Shown here: positions 49,877-53,870 of the stretch, one piece after another
Layout: each line of letters starts with the position of its first letter
Numbering within the stretch: the stretch's first letter is position 1
DNA from: an uncultured Rikenellaceae bacterium
GTDB taxonomy: Bacteria; Bacteroidota; Bacteroidia; Bacteroidales; Rikenellaceae
Assembly (NCBI GenBank): GCA_947040435.1
Contig: CAMRBL010000005.1
Span: 1-53,870 of the forward strand
Reading direction: 5' to 3'
DNA length: 53,870 nucleotides
Program-made: the position numbers and the translations under genes
Notes under the pieces: generated by a model
The model's database searches: none
What the model saw: only the letters and a program-made list of their open reading frames with translations
What the model was told of the DNA's origin: nothing

Positions 49877-52864
49877 TTACTTAATAATAGTAACATCTGC
49901 ATCACAATTTGACCAATTTGAAGGTATTTCAGTATTCGATATGTCGATTATTTTCAATCTATTTACTCGGCAGTCTAGCTCTTTTAGTTTTCTATTTTGT
50001 TTTAAATCAAGTGTTGATAAGTTGTTATATTTGCAATCTAATGCTAGCAGTTCTCTATTTTTAGATAAATCTAGGTTGTTTAGTTTGTTATTTGCAACGC
50101 TTATTGTTGTCAATGCAGGCGAATTAGATATGTCAATAGATGTTAATTCGGAGCTCTGAATCACCATTTTTTTTGTTTTGGAGCTTATTAGTTTAAATAT
50201 ATTTGAGTTTTCAAGATCTAACATAATATAGTTGTAGCTATGTATAATATTTGTTTCATCTATATGATTGTACATTTTCAGCTCTATATCTCCCAGATTC
50301 AACTCTTTTAGAGGGTTGCTATGGTGATACAATACCTCTAATTTAGGTGATTCAGATAGATTTAAAGATGTTAAATTATTCATTTTGAGACGCAGAGATA
50401 TAATTTTTGAGCTAATTATTTTAAAACTCTTCGCACTCTTTAGTTTTAAATTAGGGTATTTTTTAAAATTCCCGTGTATACTTGTTCCATAATATCTGAT
50501 AGGGTTCACATCACCTAAGTTAAATAACTCTAGTGGATTGTTGTCGCATGATAACTCTGTTATTTTTGGCAATTTAGATATATCCAGTGATTTTAGTTCA
50601 TTATTAGCTACGTCTAATTGCTCTAATAATATATTTTTAGATAGGTCAATTGATGTAATTTTGTTGCCGTTACAATATAAAGTTTTTAGATTACAGAAAT
50701 ATTCTATTCCGATTAAAGACTCTACGTCTAAGCTGTTAGAGTTAATTTGAGTAACTTGTAGTGCTTCATGTTTGGATATTTCACTGTCGTTATTTTGGTC
50801 AAAATTACAAATAACATATCTCTTGAAATTTGCGTCTGGAATATGTATTGCATTACTATTTGCATACTGCACAACTTTAATTTTTACGCTACTTCGATCT
50901 ACAAGTCTAATCTCTATCTCTCCCTCGCGTTGTATCCCTTTTTGATTTGGGTGAACGTTAAATACAAATGTTTTAGATATAGATCTTGGTGATTGTTCAA
51001 TGTTTATCCAATCTTCACCTTTAGTGACATGATATGTAATATCACTACTCAACTCGGTGTCAGCCTCTACTTCTATCTCAACTTCCCCCCCTTTTGCATC
51101 TAGTTCATATCTATCTCTATTTACACTTATGTTTCCCCCCTCTTGAGTTATTTCCACCTCTTTGACTACCTCTCCATCAATAGATTTATAATTAAACTTT
51201 ATAGCAGCTTGGCGAGCAGATACCCCTTTGTTTGGAGCTATCTTAAAGATATGTTTTTGTGTTGTTCTAGATTTTGTAGCTCTTGTTTTAGAGTGTGTGA
51301 TCCAATCTATGTTTGTAGGAGTTTCAATTGAATATTTCACATTACTCTCGACAGTTATATTTACTTCGCCACCGCTATTAGGAATTTTATTTTTATCCAC
51401 TACAATGTTGAAGAGTTCATTTGACTGCACAATTGTAACACTATCTAATTTAGATTGGCTCGAGAAGATTATATATCCTCTCCTCTCTGTATTATTTCTA
51501 TTTTCGTCAATTTTGAATTTGTATGATTCATGATTCATTTCTCTGTTCTGCTGCTCTACTATATGTATCCAATCGTTTGGTATGTGTACATCAAGCTTAT
51601 CATTAGATGACAAATCCACTACAATCATATTTTGTTCTGCCGAAATGCTGTATGTATCGTTTTTTATAATAAAGTCACTTTTTTCTTGGGTTATAGTAAT
51701 CGTTTCAGATTTTATTCCGCTATTAATAACAATAGTTGCAGTTCGCTTCTCTCCATTATTTCTTTGTGCAGTGAATGACAACTCTGTTTCAGTCATTGCT
51801 CTAGTTGTATTTTGCGTTATCCACTCTGAATTTATGTCGACTTGAAATCCGATATTTGAGTTTACATTTACATTAAACTCTGTTTCTCTAGCTCCGACAG
51901 TTATGTTCGTAGGTGTAGATATTAATGTATCAATCTGTTGTTGCGTAACTTTTACTATTCGTATTGATTTTCCTGATACAATTTGAATCGCTCCCACTCT
52001 ACTGTGAGTGTATTTATTTTTTTCTGCTGAGATAAGTATTTCACTGCTCCCTTTCATTCCGCTCGTAGGAGTAATTGAGAACCATCCGACACTATTTTTA
52101 TCATCGTCTAAAATTGACGCTTTCCACTCTTGACTAGCATTGAAACAAATTATTTTTGTCCCAGAATCAGAGCTAAAAATAGGTGCTGGCTCTCCATCCT
52201 CTGGAAATTCAATACCAGTAGAGTTCTGTTGTATTAGAACTGTTTGATATTGTTCACTATTTACATCTTTAAATGTCACAATAGCCTCTCTTACACTTCC
52301 ACTATTTGCCTCTATCTCAAATGTGAAGCACATCCCTTCTTCATTTTTTGTAGGTGTTGGAGTATAATTTATCCACTCTACATCATCTGGGATAACCACC
52401 TCTAGCTCTATATTGGTGTGTATATTAATTTGAATACTCTGTGCATACCCCTCAATAATATACTCATTTTTATCTATTACTATACTACTAAGAGGTAGCT
52501 GGTCGACTACTATTGTATCAATAATATTGTCACACGTAACTATGATATAAGCCTCTCTCTTTTCGCTTTCGTTACTAGCTCCAACAGTAATTTTTATTAG
52601 TTTATTTTCACTTTTGTCACCTATTTTTGGATTTAAGCTGATCCAATCTCTATCAGATCTAATGTTCCATTTTTTGTTTGCGGTCAGTATTATTTCGAAT
52701 ATTCCACCTATCTGCTTGGCATAAATATTTTCGTTAGGAGTTATATCTAATATAGTTAAACCCTCTTCAGGTGTTGGTATATTTGGTTCGTCCGTAGTTG
52801 AATCTTCTCCACAAGAAGCAACTATGCAGAGGATAATAAGTAGTAGTAGTGTAATTTTTCTCAT
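49877..52864 (-). CDS. Large surface lipoprotein with about seven BACON-like domains and leucine-rich repeats
   Basis: 995 residues. Lipoprotein signal KITLLLLIILCIVASC with Cys near 18. Seven strand-rich repeats of about 85-95 residues follow (about 30-690), each with a BACON-like pattern: a W-I core (DWISLNP, EWINYTP, GWFSITP, EWITQNT, DWIHIVE, DWITHSK, DWINIEQ) and an end such as TITQEK or VKVTQQ. A short segment IPDANFKRYVI with DQNNDSEISKHE (Ca-binding-like) leads to leucine-rich repeats from about 720 to the end (LKTLYCNGNKI, LDVANNEL, LDLSKNREL). BACON domains usually bind glycans or act as spacers; the repeats suggest protein contact. It stands alone with a -7-like TACCTTCG upstream. 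Confidence 0.88.
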   Translation of the reverse strand: MRKITLLLLIILCIVASCGEDSTTDEPNIPTPEEGLTILDITPNENIYAKQIGGIFEIILTANKKWNIRSDRDWISLNPKIGDKSENKLIKITVGASNESEKREAYIIVTCDNIIDTIVVDQLPLSSIVIDKNEYIIEGYAQSIQINIHTNIELEVVIPDDVEWINYTPTPTKNEEGMCFTFEIEANSGSVREAIVTFKDVNSEQYQTVLIQQNSTGIEFPEDGEPAPIFSSDSGTKIICFNASQEWKASILDDDKNSVGWFSITPTSGMKGSSEILISAEKNKYTHSRVGAIQIVSGKSIRIVKVTQQQIDTLISTPTNITVGARETEFNVNVNSNIGFQVDINSEWITQNTTRAMTETELSFTAQRNNGEKRTATIVINSGIKSETITITQEKSDFIIKNDTYSISAEQNMIVVDLSSNDKLDVHIPNDWIHIVEQQNREMNHESYKFKIDENRNNTERRGYIIFSSQSKLDSVTIVQSNELFNIVVDKNKIPNSGGEVNITVESNVKYSIETPTNIDWITHSKTRATKSRTTQKHIFKIAPNKGVSARQAAIKFNYKSIDGEVVKEVEITQEGGNISVNRDRYELDAKGGEVEIEVEADTELSSDITYHVTKGEDWINIEQSPRSISKTFVFNVHPNQKGIQREGEIEIRLVDRSSVKIKVVQYANSNAIHIPDANFKRYVICNFDQNNDSEISKHEALQVTQINSNSLDVESLIGIEYFCNLKTLYCNGNKITSIDLSKNILLEQLDVANNELKSLDISKLPKITELSCDNNPLELFNLGDVNPIRYYGTSIHGNFKKYPNLKLKSAKSFKIISSKIISLRLKMNNLTSLNLSESPKLEVLYHHSNPLKELNLGDIELKMYNHIDETNIIHSYNYIMLDLENSNIFKLISSKTKKMVIQSSELTSIDISNSPALTTISVANNKLNNLDLSKNRELLALDCKYNNLSTLDLKQNRKLKELDCRVNRLKIIDISNTEIPSNWSNCDADVTIIK

Positions 52865-52888
52865 AATCGTACTTAGTAAGTATAGTTA

Positions 52889-52896
52889 CGAAGGTA
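52889..52896 (-). promoter_or_regulatory. -7 box of the BACON lipoprotein gene
   Basis: Minus strand TACCTTCG, preceded by a T-run. The surrounding TTTTTTGTACCTTCGTA is identical to that before plsY (33134-33150). Confidence 0.5.
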
Positions 52897-53000
52897 CAAA
52901 AAATAGTAATCTAATTGATGAATAATAGTAAATAAAGGTCAAATAGTGCTATTATCGGTTTATTGATAACTCTGGGGGCGAATAGGAGTATTTTATAGTA

Positions 53001-53055
53001 AAAAAAAGGAGTCTCCAATTTAGCTTTATTTGACTAAATTGGAGACTCCTTTTTT
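53001..53055 (-). terminator. Terminator of the sodium:solute symporter gene
   Basis: 22-bp stem (53002-53023 with 53034-53055; core GGAGTCTCCAATTTAG), 10-base loop. A and T runs on both sides let it work both ways. Confidence 0.92.
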
Positions 53056-53082
53056 GTGATGATGTATAAACCTATCTATTTT

Positions 53083-53870
53083 TTAATCTATCTGTTTTTT
53101 TATTGTTTTCCAAGTGTAACCAGTAATATTTTTATTATTCTTTAAGAATAGTGAGAATATTAAGCTAAATATAACAGTTAAAGCGATCCCGATAAATCCG
53201 TATAATAAAAATGATACATTAGTATATACACTAATAATTGATAGAAGTATATTACCTATTAAAAATCCGAAAAGAGCACTCTTTGCACTAACTCTAGGGA
53301 TGAATATTCCGATTATAAATAGAGCTGCTACCCCACTTGAAAGTAGACCAAGAAGGTAATTGAAGAAGTCAAAAAGAGATATAATATTTGAGTTTGCCAT
53401 TAAAATTGCGAATCCGATACCTAAACCTCCCATAACTACGCCAGAAATACGAGCAACATTAACCTCTTTAGCATCATCTCTTTTTTTAGCGAAATGTCTG
53501 TATAAGTCGACAGTAAATGCAGTTGATAGCGAGTTTACGTTAGATGAAATAGTCGACATTGTTGCGGCGAAAATTGCAGCTATCATCAATCCCGCAAGCC
53601 CCATCGGTATCTCCGCCATAATAAAGTGAGGGAAAATAGCGTCAGTGCCCTGCATCATAAAGTTAAGGCTTTCAGGCTGAGTTTTATAGAATGCGTATAG
53701 GCAAGTTCCAATGAAGTAGAATATTGCAGATACGAATACGCTTAGGAATCCGTTTAGCATAATACTTTTACCTGCTGATTTTTCTGAGCTAGTAGTAATG
53801 TATCTCTGTATTACTGTCTGGTCTGAAGTATAAGAGATTAGGTTATTAGCTAATCCGCCAAGAATTATCA
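53083..53870 (-). CDS. Sodium:solute symporter (SSS family), C-terminal part
   Basis: The frame is open through the right edge of the window on the minus strand, so the gene is cut and its N-terminus lies outside; 261 codons plus stop are visible. An ATG at 53760 is internal, because sequence ahead of it (ISYTSDQTVIQRY, then TTSSEKSAGKS) is the conserved SSS region. The visible part has about seven membrane segments and the family features AAIFAATMSTISSNVNSLSTAF and VDLYRHF. The family moves sugars, amino acids or sialic acid with sodium; the substrate is not clear here. It ends with a strong terminator. Confidence 0.92.
   Translation of the reverse strand, partial: IILGGLANNLISYTSDQTVIQRYITTSSEKSAGKSIMLNGFLSVFVSAIFYFIGTCLYAFYKTQPESLNFMMQGTDAIFPHFIMAEIPMGLAGLMIAAIFAATMSTISSNVNSLSTAFTVDLYRHFAKKRDDAKEVNVARISGVVMGGLGIGFAILMANSNIISLFDFFNYLLGLLSSGVAALFIIGIFIPRVSAKSALFGFLIGNILLSIISVYTNVSFLLYGFIGIALTVIFSLIFSLFLKNNKNITGYTWKTIKKQID

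Noticed and set aside
1-53870. CRISPR array, restriction-modification or other defence locus, integrase or insertion sequence
   Set aside because: No regularly spaced identical repeats, no Cas, nuclease, methylase, integrase or transposase motifs were seen on either strand; the dispersed repeats are irregularly placed and in both orientations.

Overview
The window looks like a low-GC (roughly one third G+C) chromosome segment from an anaerobic member of the Bacteroidales. Four things point there: a fused LpxC-FabZ protein; promoters that match the Bacteroidetes form TTTG-N19-21-TAnnTTTG instead of E. coli boxes; Bacteroidetes-typical families (BtuG-like vitamin B12 lipoprotein, DUF4254, BACON domains, M56-TonB fusion, 1131-residue IleRS, NhaD); and anaerobe markers (rubredoxin, an anaerobic sulfatase-maturase-type radical SAM enzyme). 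Genus and family cannot be fixed from what is visible. I see no rRNA, tRNA, CRISPR array or transposase.

Layout. 1-1876: end of lpxC-fabZ, then lpxA (lipid A synthesis). 2035-6985: rimP-nusA-infB operon with its own promoter, a leader hairpin and a strong terminator. 7057-10680: vitamin B12 uptake locus (cobalamin riboswitch, BtuG-like surface lipoprotein, BtuB-like receptor). 10684-16194: proC, metK, radical SAM maturase, rubredoxin, purB. 16466-22412: compact surface-polysaccharide module (flippase, F420-dehydrogenase-like iron-sulfur protein, pyruvyl transferase, two duplicated family-2 glycosyltransferases). 22523-26130: cysK, and a likely glucosaminidase / unknown protein / nagB operon for cell-wall amino-sugar turnover. 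26263-29395: DUF4254 gene, heptosyltransferase-like gene, gcvH, mdh. 29559-32976: small membrane protein with an overlapping ABC ATPase, then a BlaI-type repressor with an M56 peptidase-TonB fusion. 33185-38641: plsY, small secreted protein, DksA-like factor, ileS. 38882-43118: gcvT, thioredoxin-like lipoprotein, nhaD antiporter. 43249-48078: secreted family-2 glycoside hydrolase and an isolated pair of phage-tail-like genes. 48491-53870: TSCPD protein, EamA transporter, large BACON/leucine-rich-repeat lipoprotein, and the end of a sodium:solute symporter cut by the right edge.

The least explained signal is a family of about 40-base interspersed elements lying only between genes: at least ten clear copies plus several degenerate ones, in both orientations. 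Each can fold as two small consecutive hairpins. Base changes in one arm are matched in the other between copies (for example CTGCG/CGCAG in one copy and GTGCG/CGCAC in another), so the fold seems to be what is kept. Some copies sit inside the loop of a transcription terminator, some in 3' untranslated regions, some in leaders. A second set of dispersed hairpins shares the arm AAAACGAAG and forms terminators at three unrelated loci. Other regulatory signals of note are back-to-back 21-base palindromes upstream of the BlaI-like gene, a perfect inverted repeat inside the riboswitch promoter, and a perfect 64-base palindrome serving as a two-way terminator after nhaD.
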